Shown here: piece by piece, positions 4,548 to 5,504 of the stretch | How the letters are laid out: the number at the start of each line of letters is the position of its first letter | How positions within the stretch are numbered: position 1 is the stretch's first letter | Assembly: GCA_013153335.1 (NCBI GenBank) | Contig: JAADEP010000219.1 | Location: 1 to 5,504 of the forward strand | From: Chloroflexota bacterium | GTDB lineage: Bacteria; Chloroflexota; Anaerolineae; Anaerolineales; DRMV01 | Length of the DNA: 5,504 nt | Direction: 5' to 3' | Notes under the pieces: model-generated | Seen by the model: only the letters and a program-made list of their open reading frames with translations | What the model was told of the DNA's origin: nothing | Databases searched by the model: none | Program-made: the position numbers and the translations under genes

Positions 4548-5504
4548 GTGATAGAGACGCTCCACGCGCTTTTGGACGGGATTCGCACTTCGGATCAGAC
4601 GTTGTGCGGCGCGGAAGACTTTACGCTTGAAGCCGAGATTCTCATCCTCGGCGGGGGTGGCGGTATTCTGGGGCTGGGCGTGAGACGCCCATGCCTCCGG
4701 CGTTGGATGCCAGGGCGTGTTCCCCATGTGGTAGACGTAAGACTTCAAGGTTGAAAGCTGCCACCGCCCGAGCTGCTCGACGCGTTTGTGGAGTTCTCGA
4801 TCATCATCCCGATGAAGCGCGCCTCGTACAGGGAGCGGTACGACCCGTTGGGCTACGTCTCGAGGCATGACAAACTGCATATGCGTCGCGCGGAGCACGG
4901 CCTGTACTGAACCATTTTGGATGACGGGCAGGGAGGGCGGAGTGAGATTCTGGCGACTTTTTCCCAAACCTTGTAGATATAGAGTGTACTCGTCAAGAGG
5001 TGCTTGTATAGTGACAGGCTGGAAACCGGCCTTCTTAACCAGCTGCACCATTTGACTTTCGCCCCGAAGCACATCGAAGAACCCGGGTTGTGCGCTCACC
5101 ATGCCCGCCTGCGGAAAGGCCTCAAAAAGTTGTTGGGTGGCTTCCCACCAGCCAGGCATGAAGTAAACGTCGCTATCTGTGTAACCGATCCATGGATGGG
5201 GTAATGCCGGGAATAACCAATTCAAAGCTCCAGTTTTGCCCAAGTTGAAGCGTGAGAGGAAAAGGTAATCAATTGCTTTGCTTTCAAGCTGTTGACGGAG
5301 ATACTGGACAACTTCTGGGCAACTCCCATTATCCCAGACAATGATTTCCGCGTCAGAAGGTAACGTATTTCGCAAAGATGCTAAATGTATATCAAGAACC
5401 TCAAGAGAGCGCTCAAAGAAGCCTTGCAACGTCGGGATATAAACAAGGCTGATCAGACCGATCGGCCCATACTGATGAGCCCGCAGGCCACTTCGCTTGG
5501 CAGG
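4521..5504 (-). CDS. Family-2-like (GT-A fold) glycosyltransferase, 5' end outside window
   Basis: Transfers a sugar from a nucleotide-sugar donor, probably in surface polysaccharide or protein glycan synthesis. The minus-strand frame is open to the right edge (327 residues visible). The first residues read ISLVYIPTL, the usual first strand of GT2 enzymes. The TTG at 5429 therefore lies inside the domain and is not the start. Visible-residue landmarks are WDNGS at 57-61 (nucleotide-binding loop), NLGKTGALN at 87-95, the metal-binding TDSD at 109-112, HRDDDRELHKR at 231-241 (candidate acidic catalytic residues) and YVYHMGN at 256-262. The remaining 65 residues form a Pro/Gln-rich linker and then a basic amphipathic helix that may hold the enzyme at the membrane. 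No transmembrane segment is seen. The N-terminal half is clearly richer in A+T than the C-terminal part and than the other genes here. Acceptor and donor are unknown. Confidence 0.9.
   Translation of the reverse strand, partial: PAKRSGLRAHQYGPIGLISLVYIPTLQGFFERSLEVLDIHLASLRNTLPSDAEIIVWDNGSCPEVVQYLRQQLESKAIDYLFLSRFNLGKTGALNWLFPALPHPWIGYTDSDVYFMPGWWEATQQLFEAFPQAGMVSAQPGFFDVLRGESQMVQLVKKAGFQPVTIQAPLDEYTLYLQGLGKSRQNLTPPSLPVIQNGSVQAVLRATHMQFVMPRDVAQRVVPLPVRGALHRDDDRELHKRVEQLGRWQLSTLKSYVYHMGNTPWHPTPEAWASHAQPQNTATPAEDENLGFKRKVFRAAQRLIRSANPVQKRVERLYHLLFRLLYE

Noticed and set aside
4640..4690. G-rich stretch (GGCGGGGGTGGCGG and onward) as a possible quadruplex or repeat
   Set aside because: It encodes the Pro/Gln/Ala-rich linker of the glycosyltransferase on the other strand. 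The G-runs are irregular, and codon bias explains them.
5427..5429. TTG as the start of the glycosyltransferase
   Set aside because: The frame stays open upstream to the window edge and encodes the expected first beta-strand (ISLVYIPTL), so the true start lies beyond the edge.

Overview
The window is a gene-dense bacterial stretch of about 55-60% GC with strong Shine-Dalgarno sequences, a 4-bp ATGA gene overlap and one probable TTG start. The taxon cannot be fixed from sequence alone. The gene types and GC would suit a Gram-positive or Chloroflexi-like bacterium, but this is only a guess. I see no rRNA, tRNA, CRISPR array, insertion sequence or phage gene.

Layout. (1) 1-1061, plus strand: the C-terminal 352 residues of a CstA-family membrane transporter, cut by the left edge. 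(2) 1062-1115: a short gap with a very stable GC-rich hairpin and the ribosome binding site of the next gene. (3) 1116-3929, plus strand: a tight four-gene cluster. It encodes a thioredoxin-fold-like CxxC protein (162 aa), a small helical protein of unknown function (91 aa), and two tandem, co-linear ATPases of the ArsA/Get3 (TRC40) type (330 and 342 aa). Spacings are +3, +28 and -4 bp, so this is almost certainly one transcription unit. (4) 3930-4010: a candidate intrinsic terminator, then an RBS. (5) 4011-4547, plus strand: a 178-aa soluble protein I do not recognise. (6) 4521-5504, minus strand: a GT-A fold family-2-like glycosyltransferase, cut at its 5' end by the right edge. It overlaps the previous gene tail to tail by 27 bp.

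How the parts may work together. The most notable content is the four-gene cluster. The two ATPases look like an obligate heteromeric pair. The first keeps the catalytic Asp of switch I but has a degenerate switch II. The second keeps the DTAPT switch II but has Asn where the switch I catalytic Asp should be, the same substitution as the yeast Get3 D57N ATPase-trap mutant. Both keep the signature lysine and the P-loop. Neither contains a single cysteine, so the Get3 zinc motif and the ArsA metalloid-binding cysteines are absent. This argues against arsenite efflux and against a classical zinc-bridged Get3 homodimer. A redox-type CxxC protein and a small hydrophobic, basic protein are encoded just upstream, so a chaperone or targeting/maturation machine with a dedicated partner or client is a reasonable inference, but its substrate is unknown. 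CstA, the 178-aa protein and the glycosyltransferase are neighbours with no demonstrated link to it.
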